A stretch of 64,000 nucleotides of DNA, taken from contig NZ_JOTN01000003.1 of NCBI RefSeq assembly GCF_000712595.1, forward strand, positions 1 to 64,000, in the 5' to 3' direction. The notes beneath the pieces were generated by a model that saw only the letters and a program-made list of their open reading frames with translations, was not told the DNA's origin and made no database searches. The position numbers and the translations under genes are program-made. Source of the DNA: Bacillus manliponensis (lineage in GTDB: Bacteria > Bacillota > Bacilli > Bacillales > Bacillaceae_G). Shown here piece by piece: positions 25,537 to 34,735 of this stretch. Positions within the stretch are counted from its first letter, which is position 1. Each line of letters starts with the position of its first letter.

Positions 25537-27910
25537 ATTGAATAATGAAATCACGCAAATGCAGGACGGTTTCTATCAGCTGCATAAAGACAAAGAAGCA
25601 TTAGCTGTTTTTATGGAAGAGGCGAGAGAGAATACCGTTCATTTTCATAGCGTGGCAGAACGCATTCAGTACATGTTGAATCATGACTACTACTATGACG
25701 TTCTAGGCGAATATACGATGGAGGAAATTGAAGCTGTATACGACGCAGCATATAGCGAAAAATTTGAATTCCAATCGTACATGGCTGCATCTAAGTTTTA
25801 TAAAGACTATGCGTTAAAAACGGATGATCAAAAACAATACTTAGAACATTACGAAGACCGTGTAGCAATTGTATCGTTATACTTAGGGCGTGGTAACGCG
25901 GAGAAAGCGAAGCAATTTGCAAGTATGATTGTCAAACAAAACTACCAACCAGCGACACCAACCTTTTTAAATGCCGGCCGAAGCAGAAGAGGGGAAATGG
26001 TGTCTTGTTTCTTGTTAGAGATGGACGACAGCTTAAATTCCATCGGTTTTAACATTAACACTGCGATGCAGTTAAGTAAAATTGGCGGAGGCGTCGCTTT
26101 GAACTTGTCAAAACTGCGCGCACGCGGTGAACAAATTAAAGGAATCGATAATGCAGCAAGTGGTGTTGTACCGGTTATGAAATTGCTTGAAGATTCGTTT
26201 TCGTATGCGAATCAGTTGGGGCAACGAAAAGGTGCAGGAGCAGTATATTTAAATATTTTCCACTGGGATATTATCGAGTTCCTCGATACAAAAAAAATAA
26301 ATGCCGATGAGAAGAGCCGTATCCAGTCTCTTTCTATCGGAATTATCGTTCCAAGTAAGTTCTTTGAGCTTGCTGAGAAAAATGAACCACTTCATGTTTT
26401 CGCACCATATACAGTGTATAAAGAGTACGGAAAACATTTAGATGATATTGATATTGATGAAATGTATGACGAATTGATGGACAACCCGAAAGTAAAGAAA
26501 AAGGCATTGGATTTAAGTGCCCGAGATATGCTGATTAAAATCGCAATGATTCAGCTTGAGTCTGGTTATCCATATTTAATGTTTAAGTCAAATGCAAACA
26601 AGGAGCATCCGTTAAAAGATATTGGAACTGTGAAGATGTCGAATTTGTGCACAGAGATTTTTCAACTGCAAGAAACATCCGAAATTAACGATTACGGAAA
26701 AGGCGACATCATTCGTCGTGATATTAACTGTAACTTAGGTTCTTTAAATATCGTAAACGTGATGGAAAATAAAGAGATTCGTGAAGCAGTTCATGCTGGT
26801 ATGGAAGCTTTAACAGCAGTTTCTGATATGACGGTAATTCCAAATGCACCAACGGTTAAAAAAGCGAACGAAGAGCTTCATTCTGTTGGGCTTGGGGCAA
26901 TGAACTTACATGGGTATTTATCTAAAAATAAAATTGCTTATGAAAGTGCAGAAGCAAAAGAATTTGTCCGTACATTCTTTATGATGTTAAATTACTACTC
27001 CATTGAAAAGAGTATGGAACTTGCGAAAGAGAAGAATGAGACATTTAAAGACTTTGATAAGTCTGATTATGCAAACGGCACATACTTTGAGAAGTATGAA
27101 GAAAATGGCTACAGTCCAGTCACTGAGAAAGTAATACAGTTATTTGAAGGAATTCATATTCCAACAAAAGAAGATTGGAGTCAATTGAAACAACAAGTAA
27201 TGGAGCATGGTTTATACAATGCGTTAACAATTAGCGCCCCTAGATAGTGATGTTTAGAGGAAAACGGCTTATATGCAGGAAAGCCCTGAGAGTTCTTTCT
27301 ACCAAGTACATATAGAAATGTATGTATGGCGAAGGGTAATGCCTAAGGTATGGTAAAAAGGAAAGAAATTGGGTGATCTGCAGGGAAGTGCCTAAATCAA
27401 ATGGACAAGGCAAACCCTCAACGACTACCATAGCCGATTCTTAATGGTTCAATTAAGAGTATGGAATAGTCTACTCCCACTTCGCGTATGAAGTGTCAAA
27501 GTATCTCGAAAGAGAGGGTATAACAGGATCGTTTAGCTATCGCTCCAACACAATCAATTTCATATGTCCAGAATGCGACTTCAAGCGTGATGCCGATTGT
27601 AAGTCAAATCGAATCAAGAACGTATGCGAATGCAACGACATATTATCCAATGCCGTACTTATCGAAAGATACGTTCTGGTACTATAAATCTTCTTATGAT
27701 ATGAATCAATTTAAGCTCATTGATTTAATTGCGGAAATTCAAGAGCATATTGATCAAGGAATTAGTACGATTTTATATGTAAATAGCGATATTTCAACAC
27801 GTGAGTTAGCGCGTTATTATATTTATGCTCATAAAAAAGGGTTAAAGAGTTTGTATTATACGAGAACACGTAAGCTTAGCGTGGAAGAGTGCGTTGCTTG
27901 TACGGTATAA
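25523..27910 (+). CDS. nrdE: Ribonucleotide reductase large subunit NrdE, interrupted by a group I intron
   Basis: Joined exons 25523-27224 and 27528-27910 give 694 codons, normal for class Ib NrdE. It starts with TTG at 25523 (M)RHIELNNEITQMQ inside nrdI. Seen: active-site region SCFLLEM, KMSNLCTEIFQ, the radical-transfer Tyr region YRLAIAPTQS restored across the splice, and the redox tail EECVACTV. Unspliced, exon 1 would end in 7 intron-encoded residues and a stop at 27245. It reduces NDPs with NrdF. Exon 1 ends ...HGLYNA plus one base; that base (T) joins AT of exon 2 to code Tyr, as in intact NrdE proteins. Confidence 0.95.
27225..27527 (+). ncRNA. Group I self-splicing intron in nrdE (303 nt, no ORF)
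   Basis: The reading frame of NrdE is restored only if 27225-27527 is removed. The splice signals are canonical. The 5' exon ends in T (27224). The P1 helix pairs GCGTT (27221-27225) with AGCGC (27233-27237) and places the U-G wobble (27224/27234) exactly at the splice site. The intron ends in G (27527). It is too short to encode a homing endonuclease, so it depends on splicing alone. Group I introns in nrdE are known in the B. cereus group. Confidence 0.92.
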
Positions 27911-27943
27911 GTATATAAAATACTGAAAAACCTTTCTTTTTCA

Positions 27944-28037
27944 GGTGAGAGATAAACAGCCCGTAAAAACCCGATTGGTCGGGCTAACACTCAGTGGGGG
28001 ATAAAGAAAACCACCACTGAGTGCAGTTTCACTTTAT
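27944..28037 (+). repeat. bcr1 element truncated at its left end
   Basis: Begins at GGTGAGAGATAAACAGCCCG and continues to the right end with TTTAT (28033-28037). The left hairpin and half of the second are missing. It lies between nrdE and nrdF. Confidence 0.85.
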
Positions 28038-28087
28038 CGATTTAAATACTGATGTAGTAATACATTTGCGATAAGAGATTTCACATC

Positions 28088-28114
28088 ATGAGCAGGGTTT
28101 CTGACCCTGCTCAT
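28088..28114 (+). other. 10-bp hairpin between nrdE and nrdF
   Basis: ATGAGCAGGG and CCCTGCTCAT form a perfect stem with a 7-nt loop. No T run follows, so it is not a classical terminator. Confidence 0.75.
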
Positions 28115-28120
28115 ATATTG

Positions 28121-28182
28121 CCGTCCTACCGTGCGGTAAGATTTTCATTATGATATGGGAATTTTACCGCACGGTAGGACGG
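28121..28182 (+). other. Long GC-rich hairpin before nrdF
   Basis: CCGTCCTACCGTGCGGTAA (28121-28139) pairs perfectly with 28164-28182; four more pairs including one G-U extend it to 23 bp with a 16-nt loop. It ends 29 nt before the nrdF start and is much more GC-rich than its surroundings. It could be an mRNA stability element or a small palindromic repeat. Confidence 0.8.
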
Positions 28183-28211
28183 TGCAATTCTATGAATAAA
28201 GGAGCGGTTCA

Positions 28212-29180
28212 ATGCGCGCGGTAAACTGGAATAAAAAAGAAGATGATTTTAGTTTAATGTTTTGGAAGCAAAATATCGCTCAGTTTTGGACAGAAGAAGA
28301 GATCGCCGTATCTTCTGACAAAAATACGTGGGTACAATTATCAAAAGAAGAGCAAATTGCGTATAAGCGTGTACTAGGTGGATTAACACTTTTAGATACG
28401 AAGCAGGGCGGCGAAGGGATGCCACTTGTACTTGTACATTTAGAGAATTTACAAGCGAAAAGTGTACTTGCGTTTATGGGTGCGATGGAAGAAGTGCATG
28501 CGAAAAGTTATAGCCACATTTTTACGACGCTTGCAAGTGAAGAGGAAATTGATGAAATCTTCGAGTGGGTTGATAAACACCCGCTGCTTGAGAAAAAAGC
28601 AGGTATGATTACATCTTACTACCGCCGCTTATTAAAGCCAGAAGTAACGAAGAAAGAGTTATATATGGCAATGGTAGCGAGCGTATTTTTAGAAAGCTAC
28701 TTATTCTATAGTGGTTTCTTCTATCCGCTTTACTTAGCAGGACAAGGAAAGTTAACTGCGAGTGGAGAAATTATTAACTTGATCATTAGAGATGAATCAA
28801 TTCACGGTGTCTTCGTTGGTATTTTAGCGCAGCAAATTTTTGCAGAGCTTTCCCAAGAAGAGCAGCAAGAAGTACAAGTAGAAACGAAAGAGCTGTTACT
28901 GAAGTTATATGAAATTGAAACAGCGTATACAGAAGAAATTTACACATCAATCGGTCTTGTGGAAGATGTAAATCGCTTTGTTCGTTACAATGCGAATAAA
29001 GGACTGATGAACTTAGGATTAGAGCCACACTTTGAAGAGGAAGAAATTAACCCGATCGTATTAAATGGATTACGTACAGATACGAAAAACCATGATTTCT
29101 TCTCCGTAAAAGGAAACGGTTATGTAAAAGCAACAAATGTTGAGAAATTATCAGATAATGACTTTGTATTTGAGTTTTAA
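28212..29180 (+). CDS. nrdF: Ribonucleotide reductase small subunit NrdF
   Basis: A 322-residue class Ib small subunit. Metal ligands and radical Tyr are seen in GAMEEVHAKSYSHIF (Glu, His, Tyr) and in the later RDESIHGVF helix. It forms the dimetal-tyrosyl radical needed by NrdE. It follows nrdE after about 300 bp of repeat and hairpins, longer than the usual gap. RBS AAAGGAG before the ATG. No intron is present in this gene, unlike some relatives. Confidence 0.96.
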   Translation: MRAVNWNKKEDDFSLMFWKQNIAQFWTEEEIAVSSDKNTWVQLSKEEQIAYKRVLGGLTLLDTKQGGEGMPLVLVHLENLQAKSVLAFMGAMEEVHAKSYSHIFTTLASEEEIDEIFEWVDKHPLLEKKAGMITSYYRRLLKPEVTKKELYMAMVASVFLESYLFYSGFFYPLYLAGQGKLTASGEIINLIIRDESIHGVFVGILAQQIFAELSQEEQQEVQVETKELLLKLYEIETAYTEEIYTSIGLVEDVNRFVRYNANKGLMNLGLEPHFEEEEINPIVLNGLRTDTKNHDFFSVKGNGYVKATNVEKLSDNDFVFEF

Positions 29181-29187
29181 TAATAAG

Positions 29188-29224
29188 TGAAGGTGTCCTA
29201 TGCGTAATAGGACATCTTTTTTGC
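29188..29224 (+). terminator. nrdIEF terminator
   Basis: GGTGTCCTA / TAGGACATC stem (one G-U) followed by six T. Confidence 0.85.
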
Positions 29225-29300
29225 ATGGGAACAAGTTTACATAATGTTGTTATCTCGTTTGAAAATGCATGCTAAAGGAAACAAATTTCCAATTATGGGT

Positions 29301-29342
29301 TTACAACTTTTATGTAACGGTGTACTATTTAACTAATACACT
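29301..29342 (+). promoter_or_regulatory. Promoter with YtrA-like operator
   Basis: TTACAA (29301-29306), 16 nt, TACTAT (29323-29328) forms a plausible promoter. An inverted repeat GGTGTA (29319-29324) and TACACT (29337-29342) spans the -10 and start site. It resembles the AGTGTA/TACACT operator of the GntR-type regulator YtrA, which matches the first gene downstream; autoregulation is inferred. Confidence 0.55.
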
Positions 29343-29362
29343 AAGACGATAGGAGGACGGAG

Positions 29363-29740
29363 ATGAAACTGGAGTTTGCGGCTAACATACCCATTTACAT
29401 TCAAGTGATGGAATACATAAAAAAAGAAATTGTAACCGGTCGGTTATTACCAGGGGATAAAATTCCTTCCGTACGTGAACTTGCGAGTGAATTACAAGTC
29501 AATCCAAATACAATTCAGCGTACATTTCAAGAGTTAGAACGAGAAAGTATCGTTGTGACACGTAGAGGAATGGGACGATATGTAACGAGTGAAGGGGAGA
29601 AAATTATGGAACTGCGCAAAGAAATGGCGAAGGAGCTGCTTCATTCTTTCATTCATGGAATGGGAAACTTAGGATTTACAGAAGAAGAAATTATTTCAAT
29701 TCTTCGCTCATCCTTACAAGAACGAGAGGGGGAGGAGTAA
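29363..29740 (+). CDS. GntR-family regulator, YtrA subfamily
   Basis: A 125-residue protein with a winged helix (IPIYIQVMEYIKKEIVTGRL, then LPGDKIPSVRELASELQVNPNTIQRTFQELE) and only a short C-terminal dimerisation tail. This is the YtrA subfamily layout. Members usually repress their own ABC transporter operon, often in response to cell-wall antibiotics. The stop overlaps the next ATG, so it is the first gene of the operon. Confidence 0.9.
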   Translation: MKLEFAANIPIYIQVMEYIKKEIVTGRLLPGDKIPSVRELASELQVNPNTIQRTFQELERESIVVTRRGMGRYVTSEGEKIMELRKEMAKELLHSFIHGMGNLGFTEEEIISILRSSLQEREGEE

Positions 29741-30435
29741 TGGAACTTTTGAAAATTGAAAACTTGTGGAAACGTTACGATATAAAAGCAGCGGTGCGTG
29801 ATGTGAACTTGACAATTACAGAAGGAAAAATTGTTGGTCTTGTTGGTGATAATGGTAGCGGGAAAACAACATTGCTTAAAATGATTGCAGGTTTACAACA
29901 CCCGTCAGAAGGTGAAATTTTCATTGCTGGTCATAAAGTAGGACTAGAAACGAAAAAAATCGTGTCTTACATGTCGGATCGTCCTCCATTTGATGAGTGG
30001 ATGACAGTGAAAGATGCGCTATTTTTTTATCGTAATTTTTACGATGACTTTGATATTCAAAAAGCAGTAGATACAGTCGCTGAATTTAAAATTCCACTTG
30101 AAGAAAACATCAGTACGTTATCAAAGGGAATGGTAGAAAAGTTACAGCTTATTTTAACATTTTCAAGAAATGCGAAATTATATGTATTAGATGAACCGCT
30201 TGGCGGAATTGATCTCGTTGCAAGAGAACATGTATTACAGCTTATTCTTCAGTTTTATCGAGAGGATTGCACCATTTTAATTTCAACTCATTTAATTGGT
30301 GAAATTGAAAACATATTTGATGAAGTCATCTTCTTAAAAAAAGGTGAAGTTGTTCTTCATGAAATTGTAGAAGACCTTCGTTTTGAGCAAGGGAAAGCAG
30401 TGCACGAGCTGTTTAAGGAGGTGTTTCGTACGTGA
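29740..30435 (+). CDS. ABC transporter ATP-binding protein (YtrB-like)
   Basis: A 231-residue ATPase. Walker A is GDNGSGKTT, the signature is STLSKGMVEKL (degenerate LSGGQ), and Walker B is LYVLDEPLGGID. It overlaps the regulator upstream and the membrane gene downstream by 1 and 4 nt. The SKG-type signature is common in YtrB/bacitracin-type exporters. Substrate unknown. Confidence 0.9.
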   Translation: MELLKIENLWKRYDIKAAVRDVNLTITEGKIVGLVGDNGSGKTTLLKMIAGLQHPSEGEIFIAGHKVGLETKKIVSYMSDRPPFDEWMTVKDALFFYRNFYDDFDIQKAVDTVAEFKIPLEENISTLSKGMVEKLQLILTFSRNAKLYVLDEPLGGIDLVAREHVLQLILQFYREDCTILISTHLIGEIENIFDEVIFLKKGEVVLHEIVEDLRFEQGKAVHELFKEVFRT

Positions 30436-31217
30436 AGCCAATTATGTTGTATTTGTGGGATATAAGTAAACGAAAGCTAATGATTACATTCCTTGTGTTT
30501 TTAATTATAGAAGCGTTTTTACTTTGGCAAATGAATGTAAAGCTAAGTAGTGCAGCGGCAGTGAAACAAGAAGTTTTATTTATTATCGCATTGACGGTTG
30601 GTGTGATATCTTATTTTTTACTAAGTCTACAAATTATTCAAGCTTATGGAAAATCATTAAAAAATCCACTGTTACGTCTGACGCCGATGCGGGGAAAACA
30701 ATACATTTATGCGACGGTTTTCCTTTTAAGTCTTATCAGTATAATTGGACAAGTTATACTAATGGGAGTATGTTATATTGCTAGTTCTATAGCAATTCCG
30801 CAATCAGGAGTAGGTGCAATCATAAAAGAAATTTGGCAAACGAGCACAACAATAGAGGGAATTGTAGTAGTGGTAGTTGACTTTATGGAGTCAATATGTG
30901 TTATGTTACAGCTTATATTGTTTATCACAATTGGTAAAATTTTGATTGGAAGACGCAAGTTGCAAGTTCTTTTTATTGTAGTAGGATTTTTAATTTTTAA
31001 TCAAATTTGCTCATTATTTTCATCAATATTTAATCTGTTTTCGTCAGGAAAGATTGTAATTTTGGCAAATGAAAAAGTGGCTACAAATGAAACATTCTTT
31101 TTCACTATATATAAACATGGAGAGATAAATGTATACAATCTACTCTTTGTTATTGTGTTATCGTTATTTTTAATCCACATAACAGCTCGAATAATCGATA
31201 AAAAAATAGAAGTATAA
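30432..31217 (+). CDS. ABC transporter membrane protein
   Basis: A 261-residue protein with about six hydrophobic segments (first at residues 14-30, last at 235-253), fitting an ABC-2 type permease partner for the preceding ATPase. It starts at GTG overlapping that gene. The TAA stop (31215-31217) lies inside the ATAAA target of a short bcr1 copy. No specific family motif recognised. Confidence 0.78.
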   Translation: MKPIMLYLWDISKRKLMITFLVFLIIEAFLLWQMNVKLSSAAAVKQEVLFIIALTVGVISYFLLSLQIIQAYGKSLKNPLLRLTPMRGKQYIYATVFLLSLISIIGQVILMGVCYIASSIAIPQSGVGAIIKEIWQTSTTIEGIVVVVVDFMESICVMLQLILFITIGKILIGRRKLQVLFIVVGFLIFNQICSLFSSIFNLFSSGKIVILANEKVATNETFFFTIYKHGEINVYNLLFVIVLSLFLIHITARIIDKKIEV

Positions 31218-31284
31218 AGTGAAGATTCACTCAGTGGAGGGCTTCATCCCCCACTGAGTTTCAGCCCGCAAATAGCGGGATAAA
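31214..31284 (-). repeat. Short bcr1 derivative on a stop codon
   Basis: ATAAA at 31214-31218 and 31280-31284 flank a 61-bp bcr1 with only its outer hairpins (CACTCAGTGG...CCACTGAGT and CCCGCAAATAGCGGG). It separates two ABC gene pairs. Confidence 0.9.
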
Positions 31285-31319
31285 ATTAGCAACTACAGAA
31301 TTAGAAGGAGGAACAACAG

Positions 31320-32222
31320 TTGGGAAATGTAGTAGTAACATTACAAAACGTCCATAAAAAAATTGGACGCACAGAAATCGTAAAAGGTCTTTCGTTTGAG
31401 GTGAAAGAAGGGGAAGTATACGGCTTCCTTGGACCAAATGGAAGCGGGAAGACGACAACAATTCGTATGATTACCGGCCTGATTTCGGTAACAGAAGGTG
31501 AGATTACAGTTTGTGGTCATAGCATTCGTACAGAACGTGAAAAAGCGTTAGAGAATATCGGTGCGATTGTTGAAAACCCAGAATTGTATGAGTATATGAC
31601 TGGTATGCAAAATTTAAAGCATTTTGCAAATATGGCTGTAACACGTGTTTCAAAGGAGCGTGTGAGTGAAATCGTGAAGCTTGTTGATTTAGAGCACGCG
31701 ATTCATAAGAAAGTAAAGACGTACTCGTTAGGAATGAAACAGCGCCTTGGTATTGCGCAAGCATTGTTACACAACCCGAAAGTGTTAATTTTAGATGAAC
31801 CAACGAACGGGTTAGACCCAGCTGGTATCCGTCAAATTCGTGATTACTTACAGCGTTTAGCGAAGGAAGGAAATATCGCGGTTATCGTATCGAGTCACTT
31901 ATTAAGTGAAGTGGAATTAATGTGTGACCGCGTTGTTATTATTCAAGATGGTCAATTTGTACAAGAGTATAGCTTACGTAAGCAAGCGGAGCGTAATGAA
32001 ACGGTTACAGTTGTATTTGAGGTAGATGATGCTGAGAAGGCTGGTAAAGTCATTAATGGAAAAATCGAAGGACATACAATTGTGACGTCAGTAATGAAAG
32101 AAGAAATTCCTCATCTTGTGCAAGAGCTTGTTCGCAACGAGTCACTTGTATATGGTGTAACGGTTCAAAATAAAACGTTAGAAGATGAATTTTTAGCAAT
32201 TACTAAGGGAGAAGAAGCGTAA
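31320..32222 (+). CDS. ABC transporter ATP-binding protein
   Basis: A 300-residue ATPase starting with TTG (M)GNVVVTLQNVHKK, 8 nt after AAGGAGG. Walker A is GPNGSGKTTT, the signature is YSLGMKQRLGIAQ, and Walker B is VLILDEPTNGLDP. A C-terminal 70-residue extension follows, as in bacitracin/lantibiotic-type (BcrA-like) exporters. The stop overlaps the permease start. Confidence 0.92.
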   Translation: MGNVVVTLQNVHKKIGRTEIVKGLSFEVKEGEVYGFLGPNGSGKTTTIRMITGLISVTEGEITVCGHSIRTEREKALENIGAIVENPELYEYMTGMQNLKHFANMAVTRVSKERVSEIVKLVDLEHAIHKKVKTYSLGMKQRLGIAQALLHNPKVLILDEPTNGLDPAGIRQIRDYLQRLAKEGNIAVIVSSHLLSEVELMCDRVVIIQDGQFVQEYSLRKQAERNETVTVVFEVDDAEKAGKVINGKIEGHTIVTSVMKEEIPHLVQELVRNESLVYGVTVQNKTLEDEFLAITKGEEA

Positions 32223-32998
32223 TGATCAATTTAATTCAAAATGAATTTTTAAAGTTACATGCGAAAAAAGGTTTATATATTTTGCTTGGTGTACTTGCTT
32301 TATTAGAAGGGCTTGGTGTGTTTCTAATTTTAAAATTTGGGGATTCAAAAGCAAAAATAGGATCCGCTTTAGATCATACATTTGGAGAGCTTTCGTTAAT
32401 CACTTTACTCGCGACAGTTTTTGGAATTACAATCGCAGCCCGCACAATTACAGAAGAGTTTCAGCATGGAACGGTAAAACAATTATTAATTCGTCCACGT
32501 AAGCGAATGACTGTTTTGTTTTCGAAGTACATTACGGTATTATTAACAGTTGTGTTAATTGTTGTAATAGGGACGATTTTTTCCATGATAGCAGGAGTAA
32601 TTATCATGGATGGTGGGAAAACAGAGTTAACGTTAGGAATAGTATTACAAGAGATGTTATATCAACTTGTATCACCTTTTTTCTTTGTAACGATTGCCTT
32701 TTTCTTAGCTAATATTTTTAGAAAATCTGTTTTACCACTTGTTATTACATTATTTATATTCTTTTTGCATGGAACGATTAGTATGTTTCTCTCAGTGTTT
32801 GCAGAAAAATATGCGAAATTCTTTGTGTTCTCTCACTTAGATTTTAGTGTGTATAGTAGCAATCCACTTCTAAGTGGTGGGTTCGAGCCGCCGTTTCCGC
32901 AGTTTGATTTTACAACTTCACTACTGTTTGTACTTGTGCATTTTGCATTGTTACTGATTGCTTCAGGCGTTCTGTTCCAAAAACGAGATGTACTATAA
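32222..32998 (+). CDS. ABC-2 type permease
   Basis: A 258-residue membrane protein with about six TM segments and the early conserved stretch EEFQHGTVKQLLIRPRKR, typical of ABC-2 permeases of the BcrB/NatB kind. It pairs with the overlapping ATPase and is probably in one operon with the GntR-ABC genes upstream. Substrate unknown. Confidence 0.88.
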   Translation: MINLIQNEFLKLHAKKGLYILLGVLALLEGLGVFLILKFGDSKAKIGSALDHTFGELSLITLLATVFGITIAARTITEEFQHGTVKQLLIRPRKRMTVLFSKYITVLLTVVLIVVIGTIFSMIAGVIIMDGGKTELTLGIVLQEMLYQLVSPFFFVTIAFFLANIFRKSVLPLVITLFIFFLHGTISMFLSVFAEKYAKFFVFSHLDFSVYSSNPLLSGGFEPPFPQFDFTTSLLFVLVHFALLLIASGVLFQKRDVL

Positions 32999-33002
32999 TA
33001 TA

Positions 33003-33042
33003 ATAAGAAACTCCCTGCTTAATTAACAGGGAGTTTCTTATT
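33003..33042. terminator. Bidirectional terminator
   Basis: AAGAAACTCCCTG / CAGGGAGTTTCTT stem between convergent genes. Confidence 0.92.
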
Positions 33043-34498
33043 AATTCGCTTGTTCTTGTTTTTCATCACGTTCCCAGCACTCTGTATTTTGTAAACCAGG
33101 AATGCTATCAGCGTAGAAGACAGGATCTTGTCCAGCTTTTTTCTGTTTCGTGTAATCTTTTAGAGCAGCAAATGCGTATTTGCTTAAGAATATGATCGCA
33201 ATTAAGTTAATGATTGCCATAACACCCATGAATAAGTCAGCTAAATCCCATACAACTTGAATGGTTGCGACAGAACCTAAGAAGACCATAGCGAGTACAG
33301 CAATGCGGTATAACGTAAGTGCTGTTTTGCTTCCTTTTAAAAATTCGATGTTTGTTTCACCGTAGTAGTAGTTACCAATTAAGGAACTAAAAGCAAATAG
33401 GAAGATAGCAACAGCGATAAATGTAGGAGCCCATGCTCCGATATGCATTTTTAATGCTTCTTGTGTTAATTGAATACCATTTAAATCTGTTGCATGATGT
33501 ACATCAGATAGAAGGATAATAAACGCTGTACAGCTACATATTAATAATGTATCTGTAAATACACCAAGTGTTTGAATAAATCCTTGCTTAACTGGGTGTG
33601 TTACGTTTGCAGAAGCAGCGGCATTTGGTGCACTACCCATACCAGCTTCATTTGAGAATAGTCCGCGTTTTACACCAAGTAAGATTGCGGCACCAAGGCT
33701 TCCACCTGCAACTTCTTTAAAACCAAACGCGTGTAACATAATTTCTTTAAATAGCTCTGGGATTAACGTAATATTTGTAATAACAACAAACAGTGCTACA
33801 CCTACATAAATAAGTGCCATAATTGGTACAATCATTTCAACCACGCGTGCAATGCGTTTTACACCGCCGAAGATAACGATTGCAAGTAAGGCAGAAAGTG
33901 CTAATCCAACTATTTTTGGATTCACATCAAAAGCACCTTCAAATGCAGATGTTACAGTATTTGCTTGTACAGCATTAAATACAAGGCCAAAACTAACTGT
34001 AATTAAAATGGAGAAAATAACTCCCATCCAGCGTTTATTTAAACCTTTTTCCATATAATACGCTGGTCCACCGCGGAATTCTTTTCCATCTTTTGTTTTG
34101 TAAATTTGAGCAAGTGTACTTTCTACGAAAGCAGAAGCACCACCAATCATGGCGATCAGCCACATCCAGAAGACTGCACCTGGTCCACCCATTGAGATGG
34201 CAATCGCAACGCCGGCTAAGTTTCCTGTACCAACGCGAGATGCTGTACTCATGCAAAATGCTTGAAATGAAGAAATACCATGTTTTTCTTTTTGGGCTTT
34301 ACGTGTAGAAGAGCTAGCTCCATCGCCGAGTAAGCGAATCATCTCACCGATGTAACGAAATTGCACAAACCCTGCTCGGAATGTGAAATAGCATCCTACT
34401 GTAATTAATAGAGCAATTAAAATATAACCCCATAAATATTCGTTAGTTGTTGTAATCAATGTATGAATGGGAGTAATTACATCTTGAATGAAATCCAT
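33041..34498 (-). CDS. Sodium:alanine/glycine symporter (AgcS family)
   Basis: A 485-residue transporter with about 11 TM segments. Seen: STASRVGTGNLAGVA near residue 85, the AgcS sodium/substrate loop; GGPAYYMEKGL and GLFSNEAGMGSAPNAAA are further family signatures. It imports alanine or glycine with Na+. I start at 34498 (MDFIQDVITP) because AAGGAGG is 9 nt upstream; the frame is open to 34564. Monocistronic. Confidence 0.93.
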   Translation of the reverse strand: MDFIQDVITPIHTLITTTNEYLWGYILIALLITVGCYFTFRAGFVQFRYIGEMIRLLGDGASSSTRKAQKEKHGISSFQAFCMSTASRVGTGNLAGVAIAISMGGPGAVFWMWLIAMIGGASAFVESTLAQIYKTKDGKEFRGGPAYYMEKGLNKRWMGVIFSILITVSFGLVFNAVQANTVTSAFEGAFDVNPKIVGLALSALLAIVIFGGVKRIARVVEMIVPIMALIYVGVALFVVITNITLIPELFKEIMLHAFGFKEVAGGSLGAAILLGVKRGLFSNEAGMGSAPNAAASANVTHPVKQGFIQTLGVFTDTLLICSCTAFIILLSDVHHATDLNGIQLTQEALKMHIGAWAPTFIAVAIFLFAFSSLIGNYYYGETNIEFLKGSKTALTLYRIAVLAMVFLGSVATIQVVWDLADLFMGVMAIINLIAIIFLSKYAFAALKDYTKQKKAGQDPVFYADSIPGLQNTECWERDEKQEQAN

Positions 34499-34735
34499 GT
34501 ATTCAATCCTCCTTATTCGTATAGAGATAATATGTTTTCTAATTTTAAGTATAAAAAGCGACATTTAACATTATAGCAGAAAAACTTGTAAAGAGGAAAT
34601 TGTAAAAAAGTAGGATTTGTATCATATAGTTTAAAAGAAAGTACTATGAAAAGAAACAGTGAAAAATAGGAAGTAATTTTTAGTCATTCATAATACAATA
34701 TAGTTATAGTTAGCTTGGAGGTGTTTGTTATTAAT

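Noticed and set aside
25382-27247. Reading the 25382-27247 frame as a complete 621-residue protein
   Set aside because: Its first 47 residues are nrdI read in another frame, and its last 7 are intron sequence. The true NrdE starts at 25523 and continues after the intron.
27224-27530. nrdE as a frameshifted pseudogene
   Set aside because: The interruption has exact group I intron signals and removing it restores the conserved sequence, so the gene should be functional after splicing.
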